A stretch of DNA of 10,123 nt from Treponema sp. (GCA_021442965.1 JABUUX010000304.1:1-10123); one strand, 5' to 3'; positions 1-7,382 are shown, numbered from the stretch's first letter. Numbers and translations: made by a program. The notes: generated from the sequence alone by a model not told the origin.

Positions 1-1423
1 CAATAAAAACATTTTCTGCTTTAGTCCTAAAAAAATATTTTTTTTGAGAATTACCAACTTTCTCATAACACATCGCAATTTTCTCATAAACTAATTTCAA
101 CACCGGTGATGCATAAATCAATTGATTATTCAAAAGAACATTCCATTCTGACAGAGCTTTGTTATAATCACTTTCCTTATCAGAATATAGAGCTTGTTCC
201 GTTAAAAAATAAGCTTTCCAATATTTAGGCCATATATCTTTCTCATTTATCAATTCTGCTTTTTCGACGTTAGACAACACGATATCAATTCTTTTATCAT
301 TTTTAGGATTATATAAATATTCTTCAATCAATCCATATGAGTATAAAACTTCCATGTAGTCTTCTAATTCTGTTAATGAAAGTAATGATTCACTATTAGG
401 AGTAATTTTAGAAAAATCTACAGATTTGAGAAGATCACCCAAATGATTTCCACCTTCGTATGAAAAATCGAAATAATCTTCTGCCCAATATTTTAAATAG
501 TATAATGCTAATAAATTTTTAACGTTATACCATTTATTTTCAGAAAGATAAAATTCATCTGAAAAACATTGAACTTCTTTTTGTAAAAAAGAAATATTTT
601 CACTGCTAAAAATATATGGATAGGTAACGCCGTAAGTTCTATTACTAGAAACAGATACATAATCATATAAATCTCTATCCTTTGCCGGAACATACATTTC
701 TAAGTTTTTACCTGACAAAATTACGCATTCACTTTTAGCATTGGCTAATTTTTCTGGTTCTAAATATGAAATATAATGAGAAGAATAATCTTCCCCATAA
801 TAATCAGAAAGATAACAACCTAACATTATCCAATCATCTGAATTCTCTCCATAAGCATATTTAGCTGGTCTTTTTGCACCGTGCCCCGCACCATAAAAAA
901 CGATTGCTTTCTCCTGCTCTTTAGAATCATCTAAGATATCTATTATATACCTCTGAATATTATTATCCCGAAAATTCAAAACCTCTGTAGCGTTTTCAGA
1001 AATTGGATATGCAAGATTATATTCAGGCCAGTATACTTTTATTGGGTCTGCAGGATTATTTGAATTAATTAATTGTATTTGTTCTTCCAGGAGGTGTAGT
1101 TCATATTTCCAAGCATACATAGTCCAAGGAGGAACAATATCAAACGAATATGAATCCAGATTTGAATCAGAAAGAACTCCGTCATCTCCAGATTCTAAAA
1201 ATATATATCGTAAACCCGAATTGTAAAATATATTAAGGTTATCTGTAATCAGTAAAACAGGATAAATATTATCATGATTTTCCCCAATAAAAATTACCTT
1301 CTTGTTATTCAAATCCTCAATAATTTGGGAAACAGTACTTTTTTCTTGTGAAAGATTATATTTTGCTTCACAGGACATAAAAAGAAAAGAAAAAAAGAAT
1401 ATAAAAACAAATTTATTTCTCAT
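1..1423 (-). CDS. GExH-type (ChaN/erythromycin-esterase-like) lipoprotein, partial at C-terminus
   Basis: The reading frame is open for 474 codons from the ATG at 1423 to the window edge, so the C-terminus is missing. The N-terminus is a short basic start followed by a Phe-rich hydrophobic stretch ending in FLFMSC, so Cys18 is a plausible lipidation site with a relaxed spirochaetal lipobox. After it come VIFIGENHDN (residues 43-52), FRDNN (151-155) and VFYGAGHGAKRP (175-186). The order GE-x-H, then R-D, then G-x-G-H matches the superfamily that includes ChaN haem-binding lipoproteins, erythromycin esterases and TraB/Tiki-type proteins, where these residues form the active or ligand site. Residues about 398-470 look helical and TPR-like. 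The start has a weak AGGT upstream and lies 8 bp after the stop of the SPASM gene, so the two are probably co-transcribed. The fold assignment is motif-based; substrate and reaction are unknown. Confidence 0.7.
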   Translation of the reverse strand, partial: MRNKFVFIFFFSFLFMSCEAKYNLSQEKSTVSQIIEDLNNKKVIFIGENHDNIYPVLLITDNLNIFYNSGLRYIFLESGDDGVLSDSNLDSYSFDIVPPWTMYAWKYELHLLEEQIQLINSNNPADPIKVYWPEYNLAYPISENATEVLNFRDNNIQRYIIDILDDSKEQEKAIVFYGAGHGAKRPAKYAYGENSDDWIMLGCYLSDYYGEDYSSHYISYLEPEKLANAKSECVILSGKNLEMYVPAKDRDLYDYVSVSSNRTYGVTYPYIFSSENISFLQKEVQCFSDEFYLSENKWYNVKNLLALYYLKYWAEDYFDFSYEGGNHLGDLLKSVDFSKITPNSESLLSLTELEDYMEVLYSYGLIEEYLYNPKNDKRIDIVLSNVEKAELINEKDIWPKYWKAYFLTEQALYSDKESDYNKALSEWNVLLNNQLIYASPVLKLVYEKIAMCYEKVGNSQKKYFFRTKAENVFI

Positions 1424-1431
1424 AAACTATT

Positions 1432-2151
1432 TTACCTATTATTATATAGTACACTGTCATATTTTGTAAAAAAACATTTATTTCTCGTTTCCAGCATATA
1501 ATTTAATACACGATCCGATTCTATAATGAATAATTGATTAACAATACAGGCTGGCAAACATGTTTTATTTCTATCATTATTAATTCGATTATTAATTGCA
1601 AAACAATTATGCTGACATCTTTTAAGAATTTTGCAACCAGAACAATCATTATTTACCTTAAGAGCATCTTCATTACTTTTATCAAGATAAAATTCAATAT
1701 TTTTTAAGTTAATTCCGTCATATATATTTCCTATTATCATATCATCTTCATTCTGACAGCCAACAAATCCTCCACAAGGCAAAATATTACCATCTGGAAC
1801 TATAGCAATATAATCAGTAACTGCACCACAGATTGGTTTTGAAAAATTTAGCAAAGTATTTTCAATATAATTAGAAATCAATGAAATTGTAATTGGAATA
1901 TTTCGCTCATAAAATGAAATAAATATATCACCAAGCATTGAAGCTTGTTCTTTCAAACTTTTTATCTTTTCTTCAGACCAGACATTACAAGCTTTACTAA
2001 CAAACTGAATGGAATCGTAATCATTCGCATCTATACGAATTGAGAAAAATTTTGACGGATACATAAAATAAAAGTAAAGCCTTTCATTTTTCAATGCATT
2101 TTGTATGCATTCGTATAATTCACCTTGGTAAAAATAAGCATAATCTAACAT
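1432..2151 (-). CDS. SPASM-domain protein lacking the radical SAM half
   Basis: This 239-residue protein carries a textbook SPASM auxiliary iron-sulfur domain: Cys108-x12-Gly121-x4-Cys126, Cys132, then Cys170-x2-Cys173-x5-Cys179-x3-Cys183 and Cys198, with a further Cys202. The IVPDGNILPCGGF segment is typical of SPASM enzymes. In that family the domain follows a radical SAM barrel whose CxxxCxxC motif binds the AdoMet-cleaving cluster. No such motif is present here, and residues 1-105 resemble only the late part of a barrel. The frame upstream is closed by a TAA at 2164-2166, and no barrel coding is visible in the other frames up to the next gene. A good promoter precedes it at 2208-2236, and the ribosome site is weak (AAAGTG). 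It may be a truncated maturase, a stand-alone SPASM partner or a decaying gene. The downstream neighbour is the GExH lipoprotein. Confidence 0.75.
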   Translation of the reverse strand: MLDYAYFYQGELYECIQNALKNERLYFYFMYPSKFFSIRIDANDYDSIQFVSKACNVWSEEKIKSLKEQASMLGDIFISFYERNIPITISLISNYIENTLLNFSKPICGAVTDYIAIVPDGNILPCGGFVGCQNEDDMIIGNIYDGINLKNIEFYLDKSNEDALKVNNDCSGCKILKRCQHNCFAINNRINNDRNKTCLPACIVNQLFIIESDRVLNYMLETRNKCFFTKYDSVLYNNR

Positions 2152-2207
2152 TTTTCTAACACTTTAATATATTAACTCTCAACTTCAAATTTTTGTTGTT
2201 ATGAATA

Positions 2208-2236
2208 AATTTACATCAAGTTCTTGAATATGTCAA
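2208..2236 (-). promoter_or_regulatory. Sigma70-type promoter for the SPASM/lipoprotein unit
   Basis: Read on the minus strand, TTGACA (2236-2231) is followed by a 17-base spacer and TAAATT (2213-2208). The -35 is perfect, the -10 is acceptable and the spacing is ideal. Transcription would begin near 2201, about 50 bases before the ATG at 2151. This supports expression of the short SPASM gene from its present start. Confidence 0.6.
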
Positions 2237-2270
2237 ATTAAAAACAACAATATTTTAATATTTATATTTT

Positions 2271-2430
2271 ATGAGTTTTAAAGACAGACTTAGAGATAAA
2301 ATTAATTATAAAGGTTTATAATAAAAGAAGTCTCTGCTAGAGTTGGTGTCAGTAACAGTACTGTTTTATCCTATATAGACTAACCTAAAAACAAACTACA
2401 CTCTGTTAAACGTTTTAAAAACTATCATTT
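2271..2430 (+). pseudogene. Degenerate small helix-turn-helix (C1/Cro-type) repressor gene remnant
   Basis: An ATG at 2271 reads MSFKDRLRDKINYKGL and then stops at 2319. Shifting by one base at about 2318 continues into IIKEVSARVGVSNSTVLSY, a good match to the two DNA-binding helices of a C1-type HTH, as in short spirochaetal repressors. An in-frame TAA at 2381 interrupts the next part, after which PKNKLHSVKRF can still be read before similarity fades. One frameshift plus one stop mark it as dead or decaying, unless the sequence has errors here. The right boundary is approximate. No clear ribosome site precedes the ATG. The assignment is by eye from the HTH pattern; the original target is unknown. 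Confidence 0.5.
2406..2417. promoter_or_regulatory. Palindromic AAACGTTT-centred site, candidate operator (copy 1)
   Basis: TTAAACGTTTTA contains the perfect palindrome AAACGTTT at 2408-2415. The same 12-mer occurs in inverted orientation at 8254-8265, upstream of the AraC-family gene. AAACGTTT is the core of many LacI/PurR/RbsR-type operators. It lies about 170 bp before the binding-protein gene and inside the decayed HTH gene. An operator role is inferred only from the repeat and its position. Confidence 0.3.
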
Positions 2431-2474
2431 TGCACGATTTACTACCTTTTCCACTTAAAAATTCTATCATTTTG
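2422..2474 (+). repeat. 11-bp direct repeat CTATCATTTTG, 42 bp apart
   Basis: CTATCATTTTG occurs at 2422-2432 and again at 2464-2474. The 42-bp phase is about four helical turns, which would put both copies on the same face of the DNA, upstream of the transporter operon. AraC-family activators often bind direct repeats, so these are candidate sites for the regulator encoded at 7421-8209. Chance recurrence in AT-rich DNA is not excluded. Confidence 0.35.
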
Positions 2475-2489
2475 TAACAAATTAACTAT

Positions 2490-2520
2490 TTGAAAATTTG
2501 AATTCCTCCCTCAGAATAAT
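2490..2520 (+). promoter_or_regulatory. Weak candidate promoter of the sugar transporter operon
   Basis: TTGAAA (2490-2495) and AATAAT (2515-2520) are separated by 19 bases. The spacing is longer than ideal, as would fit an activator-dependent promoter. The direct repeat lies just upstream. No better sigma70 pair was seen in the leader. Confidence 0.25.
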
Positions 2521-2573
2521 ACTTAGAAAATCCAAATAAACTTGGAACAAAAAAAACAAAAGGTAATTTTTTC

Positions 2574-2580
2574 AAGGAGG
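2574..2580 (+). promoter_or_regulatory. Strong ribosome binding site of the binding-protein gene
   Basis: AAGGAGG ends five bases before the ATG at 2586. It is a near-perfect Shine-Dalgarno sequence and fixes this start. It is stronger than the sites of the other genes here, in keeping with a binding protein made in excess. Confidence 0.8.
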
Positions 2581-2585
2581 AAGTA

Positions 2586-3569
2586 ATGAAAAAATCTATC
2601 AGAGTAGTACTCGCAGCACTTGCACTCGCTGCAGTAGCTTTTACAGGATGTTCAAAAAAAGGAACATCTGGTTCTTCATCAGGAAACAAACTGATTAAAG
2701 TTGGTATCATCAATAATGACCCTAACGAATCAGGATACCGCACAGCTAACGACAGAGACATGAAGAACACATTTACAAAGGAAGCCGGATACGATGCTTC
2801 TTTTGCATACAGTCTTAAGAATGATGAACAGATTGCTGCTGCTCAGAAATTCATTCAGGATGAAGTTGACTATCTTCTTCTTTCAGCTGCCGGTACATCA
2901 GGCTGGGATACAGTTCTTGCTGATGCAAAAGCTGCTGGTGTTAAAGTAATTCTTTTTGACCGCACAATCGATGCAGATCCATCTCTCTATGCTGCATCAA
3001 TCGTTTCTGACATGGCTATGGAAGGTGCTCAGGCTGTAGCATGGCTTGTAAACCAGAATCTTCCAGAATACAACATCATTCACCTTCAGGGTGTGATGGG
3101 GTCTGCAGCCCAGATTGGTCGTACAGGAGCTTTGGACAAAGAAGTTGCTAAAGAAGCTAACTGGAATATGGTTTCTCAGCAGACAGCTGAATGGAACGCA
3201 GAAAAAGCACAGCAGATTGTTCAGGCTGCAATCGATGCTAAAAAATCATTCAACGTAATCTATGCAGAAAACGATGATATGGCTAAAGGTGCTGTAGCTG
3301 CTCTTGATAAAGCAAACATTTCTCATGGTGTTGGAAAAGATGTAATCGTTATGGGATTCGACTGCAACAAGTGGGCTCTTCAGGAACTGAAAGCTGGAAA
3401 CTGGAACTATGACGGACAGTGTAATCCATTCCAGGCTTCTTACATTGTAAGCATTATTGAACAGCTTGAAAAAGGTCAGACAATTGCTAACAAAACAATC
3501 ATCATGAAAGAAAAAGGATTCGATGCCACAACTATCACTGATGATGATGTAAACAACTACGGTATCTAA
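2586..3569 (+). CDS. ytfQ: Sugar ABC transporter substrate-binding lipoprotein, YtfQ-like (galactofuranose type)
   Basis: This is the extracytoplasmic receptor of a CUT2 sugar ABC importer, 327 residues. Basic residues, an Ala/Leu-rich core and VAFTGC give a lipoprotein signal with Cys22 as the lipid-bearing residue, followed by a Ser/Gly-rich linker. From about residue 36 it is a periplasmic-binding-protein type 1 domain. Segments NESGYR (47-52), LFDRTID (123-129), LQGVMGS (167-173), YAENDDMAKGA (226-236) and FDCNKW (258-263) align with E. coli YtfQ (ESGWR, LLDRSID, LQGTVGA, YAHNDDM). E. coli YtfQ binds galactofuranose, but the exact ligand cannot be read from sequence; ribose or another pentose or hexose remains possible. 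It is first in the operon with the strongest ribosome site, and an attenuator-like hairpin follows it. Confidence 0.85.
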   Translation: MKKSIRVVLAALALAAVAFTGCSKKGTSGSSSGNKLIKVGIINNDPNESGYRTANDRDMKNTFTKEAGYDASFAYSLKNDEQIAAAQKFIQDEVDYLLLSAAGTSGWDTVLADAKAAGVKVILFDRTIDADPSLYAASIVSDMAMEGAQAVAWLVNQNLPEYNIIHLQGVMGSAAQIGRTGALDKEVAKEANWNMVSQQTAEWNAEKAQQIVQAAIDAKKSFNVIYAENDDMAKGAVAALDKANISHGVGKDVIVMGFDCNKWALQELKAGNWNYDGQCNPFQASYIVSIIEQLEKGQTIANKTIIMKEKGFDATTITDDDVNNYGI

Positions 3570-3594
3570 TTTACGTAAGTTTTGAAATCTTTGG

Positions 3595-3638
3595 GGCTGC
3601 CCATAAATAAATATTTTTATTGAGGGCAGCCATTTTTA
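3595..3638 (+). terminator. Intercistronic hairpin, probable attenuator between ytfQ and ytfR
   Basis: GGCTGCCC (3595-3602) pairs perfectly with GGGCAGCC (3624-3631), with an AT-rich loop that can pair further (ATAAA with TTTAT). The stem is followed by ATTTTTAT. The T-run is short, so termination is probably partial. Such hairpins after binding-protein genes commonly reduce readthrough and protect the upstream message, giving more binding protein than membrane complex. Confidence 0.65.
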
Positions 3639-3670
3639 TATCCCATTTATTTACCTGGAGGACAATACCT

Positions 3671-5176
3671 ATGCAGAACGATGTAATCCTTGAGATGCGT
3701 GGTATTTCTAAATTCTTTCCTGGAGTTAAGGCTCTGGAAAATGTTGATTTCACTTTAAGAAAAGGTGAAATTCATGCTCTTATGGGAGAAAACGGGGCTG
3801 GAAAATCTACTCTCATAAAAGTTCTTACAGGGGTTTATCAAAAGGATGCAGGAACAGTTTCTATTGAAGGACAGCCTGTTATTATCCGTTCCCCACAAAG
3901 TGCCCAAAAAAACGGAATCAGTACAGTTTATCAGGAAATCACACTCTGCAATAATCTTTCTGTTGCAGAGAATATATACATTGGACGCACAAACGGTGCT
4001 TTTACAAACTGGAAAAAAATGAATGATGGGGCAAGAAAAATTCTTGAAGACCTCCAGATTCCTTGTACACCTGAACAGCAGCTTTCCAGTTGTTCCATAG
4101 CCGTTCAACAGATGGTAGCTATAGCCCGAGCTGTTGATATGGAATGTAAAATTCTTATTTTGGATGAACCAACTTCATCTTTGGATGAACAGGAAGTTGA
4201 AAAGCTATTCAAATTAATGCTTAATCTGAAAAATAAAGGTGTTGGCATTATTTTTGTTACTCATTTTTTGGAACAGGTTTATGCTGTCTGTGACAGAATT
4301 ACTGTTCTTCGTGATGGAAAATTGGTAGATGAATATCTTATAGCAGACTGTCCTAAAGTTGTACTAGTTTCAAAAATGCTTGGAAAAGAACTTGACGGAC
4401 TTTCAAAAATAAAAAAATCAGAGGAAATTGTTGAGCACTCTAAACATGAAGTTCCGGTATATGAAGCAAAAAATCTTTCCAGCTCTTCCAGAATCAAACC
4501 TTTTGATATCAAAATTTACAAAGGTGAAGTAAATGGATTCACAGGACTTTTGGGATCCGGACGCTCAGAATGTGTACGTGCAATTTTTGGTGCTGACAAA
4601 ATTACCTCGGGAGAAACCAAAGTAAACGGAAACGAAGTTAAAATTAAAAATCCTATTTCTGCTATGAAACAGGGGATTTTTTATTTAGCAGAAGACAGAA
4701 AACGGGATGGTATTGTCGGAGATCTTTCTGTAAGAGAAAATATCATCTTGGCACTTCAGGTTTTAAAAGGTCCTTTCCGCCCTATTTCAAGAAAAAAGGC
4801 CATAAAATTTACGGAAGAATACATTAAACTTTTGAGCATTAAAACCGCTTCAACTGAAACCCCAATTAAATCTCTTTCCGGCGGTAACCAGCAGAAAGTA
4901 ATTCTTGCACGCTGGCTTCTGGCAAATCCTCAATACCTTATTTTGGATGAACCTACCCGTGGAATTGATATAGGAACAAAACTTGAAATCCAGGATCTTG
5001 TATTAAAACTTGCAAAAGAAGGAAAAAGCGTAACGTTTATTTCTTCAGAAATTGATGAAATGCTAAGAACGTGTTCACGTCTTACTGTTATGAGAGATCT
5101 TAAAGTTGTAGGAGAACTAAAAGGTGAAGACCTAACTCAGACAAAGATTATGGAAACTATTGCGGGGGGTAAATGA
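3671..5176 (+). CDS. ytfR: Sugar ABC transporter ATP-binding protein, YtfR-like (two nucleotide-binding domains)
   Basis: This 501-residue cytoplasmic ATPase energises the CUT2 importer and has the usual RbsA/MglA/YtfR length with two fused ATPase domains. Domain 1 has Walker A GENGAGKST (39-47), Q-loop VYQE (86-89), a signature region CSIAVQQ (141-147) that departs from LSxGxQQ, Walker B ILILDEP (161-167) and the VTH switch. Domain 2 has a degenerate Walker A GLLGSGRSE (292-300) without the lysine, signature LSGGNQQ (402-408) and LDEPTRGID near 425. Asymmetric domains like this are normal in the family. The ATG at 3671 is chosen because GGAGG (3657-3661) lies nine bases upstream; an earlier in-frame ATG at 3620 would begin inside the attenuator loop. 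Its stop overlaps the start of the permease gene. Confidence 0.9.
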   Translation: MQNDVILEMRGISKFFPGVKALENVDFTLRKGEIHALMGENGAGKSTLIKVLTGVYQKDAGTVSIEGQPVIIRSPQSAQKNGISTVYQEITLCNNLSVAENIYIGRTNGAFTNWKKMNDGARKILEDLQIPCTPEQQLSSCSIAVQQMVAIARAVDMECKILILDEPTSSLDEQEVEKLFKLMLNLKNKGVGIIFVTHFLEQVYAVCDRITVLRDGKLVDEYLIADCPKVVLVSKMLGKELDGLSKIKKSEEIVEHSKHEVPVYEAKNLSSSSRIKPFDIKIYKGEVNGFTGLLGSGRSECVRAIFGADKITSGETKVNGNEVKIKNPISAMKQGIFYLAEDRKRDGIVGDLSVRENIILALQVLKGPFRPISRKKAIKFTEEYIKLLSIKTASTETPIKSLSGGNQQKVILARWLLANPQYLILDEPTRGIDIGTKLEIQDLVLKLAKEGKSVTFISSEIDEMLRTCSRLTVMRDLKVVGELKGEDLTQTKIMETIAGGK

Positions 5177-6258
5177 TGGAAGATAAAAAAGAAACTTCAT
5201 TCTTCAAAGGATTATTGCGGAACCAGATTTTAATTCCTTTAGCCGCACTGTTAATCCTTGTTATTGTAAATCTGATTGCAGATCCTGGATTTTTTAAAAT
5301 TACTTTAGGAAGATCCAGTGCAGGTTATCCTGTTCTTTCAGGATACCTGATAACTATATTAGACTATGGTTCTGAACTTGCCATTCTTGCTATAGGAATG
5401 ACATTAGTTACAGCTGCTTCTGGCGGTCAGGATATTTCTGTAGGCTCTTGTATGGCTATTGCAGGTTCTGTAATTCTTCGTGTTCTATGCGGAAGTGCCG
5501 GTTCACACCCAGAAACAATGCAAAATCCAATTATTCTGGCTTTCCTTTATGCACTTCTTGTTTCAATGCTTTTTGGAGCTTTTAATGGAATTCTGGTTGC
5601 ATTCTTCAAAATTCAACCGATGATTGCCACGTTGATTTTATTTACTGCAGGTCGGTCCATTGCAGCCTGGATTAATCACAATGAACTTCCAATTATCAAA
5701 GATGCTGAGTTCGGCTACATTGGAAACTTTATCCCGGGTATTCCAATTCCAACGCCTATTTTTATTGCAGCTGTCTGCATGGTTATAATCTGGCTTGTAC
5801 TCAAATTTACAACACTTGGACTTTACTCACAGTCTGTAGGTATCAATGGAAATTCTTCAAGACTAAATGGTATCAATCCAAAGATTATTAAACTTGTTAC
5901 TTACGTAATTATGGGTGTATGTGTTGCTGTTGCAGGACTCATAAAAGTTTCAAGAATTGGAACAATTAACTACTCCGTAATTGCACTGGATATAGAAATG
6001 GATGCCATCCTTGCCGTAGCTTTGGGTGGAAACGCCTTATCCGGAGGTAAGTTCAATATGTCGGCATCTATTATTGGAGCTTATGTAATCCAGTTCCTTA
6101 CCACCACTCTTTACAAATTTGGTGTAAACGCTGCAGCCCTTCCTGCATTCAAAGCTGTTGTTGTAATTATTCTGGTTACATTAAGTGCACCGGTTGTTCG
6201 TGAAAAAATAAACGGTCTTTTATCAAAGGCTAAAACTTCAGTACAGGGGGCAAACTAA
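5173..6258 (+). CDS. ytfT: Sugar ABC transporter permease, YtfT-like
   Basis: This is an inner-membrane permease of the RbsC/YtfT family (BPD_transp_2), 361 residues and rich in hydrophobic segments. After a charged N-terminus (EDKKET) the first membrane segment is near residue 17. The family motif following GMTLV appears as SGGQDISVG (83-91), where GGIDLSVG is usual, so Gln replaces the first hydrophobic residue. A second conserved block, AVALGGNALSGG, lies near residue 280. It begins with ATGATG overlapping the ytfR stop; the second ATG at 5176 is better spaced from the G-rich ribosome site (5164-5169) and may be the real start, a difference of one residue. Coupled translation with ytfR is likely. 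It should pair with the next permease as a heterodimer. Confidence 0.88.
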   Translation: MMEDKKETSFFKGLLRNQILIPLAALLILVIVNLIADPGFFKITLGRSSAGYPVLSGYLITILDYGSELAILAIGMTLVTAASGGQDISVGSCMAIAGSVILRVLCGSAGSHPETMQNPIILAFLYALLVSMLFGAFNGILVAFFKIQPMIATLILFTAGRSIAAWINHNELPIIKDAEFGYIGNFIPGIPIPTPIFIAAVCMVIIWLVLKFTTLGLYSQSVGINGNSSRLNGINPKIIKLVTYVIMGVCVAVAGLIKVSRIGTINYSVIALDIEMDAILAVALGGNALSGGKFNMSASIIGAYVIQFLTTTLYKFGVNAAALPAFKAVVVIILVTLSAPVVREKINGLLSKAKTSVQGAN

Positions 6259-7382
6259 TGAATCCTGCAATTTGGACATTAATTAAATCTATCATTTTTA
6301 TTTTTTCCCTGGCTGCTGTTTTTGTATTATGTTTATTCAGTTATAAATTAATGGGAAAGAAAAAGATTATAAAACAAACTAAACTTTCAGATTCTAACCT
6401 TCTGCTTCTAATTACCGTCTGTGTATTTCTTGTTATGTATGCTTATGCGGTTGTTTTCTTAGGTAAAGGATTTAGAAAACCACAACAGTTCTTTAATCTT
6501 CTGAACGAAAATGCAGCCCTGATTATTCTTTCTTGCGGTATGAGCCTTGTAATGATTACTGGCGGAATTGATATTTCAGTCGGAACCATGACAGCTTTAG
6601 TTTGTATGAGTTGTGCTGTAAACCTTGACCGTCAGGGCGGCAACATAGGAACTGCTCTTCTTATAACTTTAGGTATAGGTCTTTCTTTTGGTATGGTACA
6701 AGGATTTCTTGTTGCTTATCTTGATATACAGCCGTTTATTGTTACACTTGCGGGTATGTTCTTTGCAAAAGGAATGACAACTATTGTTAATGCAACTCAG
6801 TTTAATGTAGAAAACCAAGCTTTTAAAGCACTCAAAGCAACACGTATTACAGTTCCTTTTATGGGCTCTGTAAACAAACTGGGAAATTACGTTCCCGCTT
6901 ATGTAGAAATTGGTGTAATTGTTGCCATAGTCTGTGTCGTGTTATTATTTATTACACTTAAATGGACAAAAATGGGACGAGGTTTTTATGCTGTAGGTGG
7001 AAATATTCAAAGCGCTAATATGCTTGGTATAAATGTAAAACTTACTAAATTCCATTCCCATGTTATTTGTTCTCTTTTGGCCGCAATTGGTAGCTGGGTA
7101 TATTTTATGCATGTTGGTTCAGGTTCTCCAAGTCATGCTTCGGGAGCAGAGATGAACGCAATTGCATCTTCAATCATTGGTGGAACTCTTCTGTCAGGTG
7201 GTGTTGGAAATATTCTTGGAACATTCTTCGGAGTGCTTTCTCTTTCAACAATCAAAAATATAGTTTCTTCACTGGGATTGGATGAAGCCTGGTGGACAAA
7301 CATTACAGTTGCACTGATGATTTGTGTATTCCTTCTGGTACAGAGCCTTGTTCTTGCAAGAAAGAATAAGGATTCAGTATAA
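6258..7382 (+). CDS. yjfF: Sugar ABC transporter permease, YjfF-like
   Basis: This is the second BPD_transp_2 permease, 374 residues, related to but distinct from its neighbour, as in E. coli ytfT-yjfF. It has the motif GMSLVMITGGIDISVG with GGIDISVG at 102-109, and a later ASSIIGGTLLSGGVG block typical of RbsC-like permeases. It is longer at the N-terminus than E. coli YjfF: an extra hydrophobic segment (about residues 8-28) and a basic loop (KKKIIKQTK) come before the conserved core. The ATG shares one base with the TAA of the preceding gene, and AGGGGG lies seven bases upstream, so translation is coupled. It is the last gene of the operon, and the terminator follows 25 bases later. Confidence 0.88.
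   Translation: MNPAIWTLIKSIIFIFSLAAVFVLCLFSYKLMGKKKIIKQTKLSDSNLLLLITVCVFLVMYAYAVVFLGKGFRKPQQFFNLLNENAALIILSCGMSLVMITGGIDISVGTMTALVCMSCAVNLDRQGGNIGTALLITLGIGLSFGMVQGFLVAYLDIQPFIVTLAGMFFAKGMTTIVNATQFNVENQAFKALKATRITVPFMGSVNKLGNYVPAYVEIGVIVAIVCVVLLFITLKWTKMGRGFYAVGGNIQSANMLGINVKLTKFHSHVICSLLAAIGSWVYFMHVGSGSPSHASGAEMNAIASSIIGGTLLSGGVGNILGTFFGVLSLSTIKNIVSSLGLDEAWWTNITVALMICVFLLVQSLVLARKNKDSV

Larger units (their letters stand above)
2152..2585. other. 434-bp AT-rich intergenic region between divergent units
   Basis: No intact gene is visible here. It contains the leftward promoter (2208-2236), the remnant of a small helix-turn-helix gene (2271 to about 2430), an AAACGTTT palindrome (2406-2417), an 11-bp direct repeat (2422-2432 and 2464-2474), a weak candidate promoter and a strong ribosome binding site for the binding-protein gene. 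These are listed separately. Confidence 0.7.

Noticed and set aside
508..693. Small minus-strand reading frame of 61 residues
   Set aside because: It lies inside the GExH lipoprotein gene on the same strand in another frame and shows no recognisable domain.
2486..2770. Minus-strand reading frame of 94 residues
   Set aside because: It is antisense to the start, ribosome site and signal peptide of the ytfQ gene; its composition reflects that gene read backwards.
3620..3670. N-terminal extension of the ATPase from the ATG at 3620
   Set aside because: It would start within the attenuator loop and run through its stem without a ribosome site; the ATG at 3671 has a strong one and matches the family N-terminus.
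3755..4108. Minus-strand frame of 117 residues with several cysteines
   Set aside because: It is antisense to the conserved Walker A to linker part of the ATPase gene; the cysteines have no recognised pattern.
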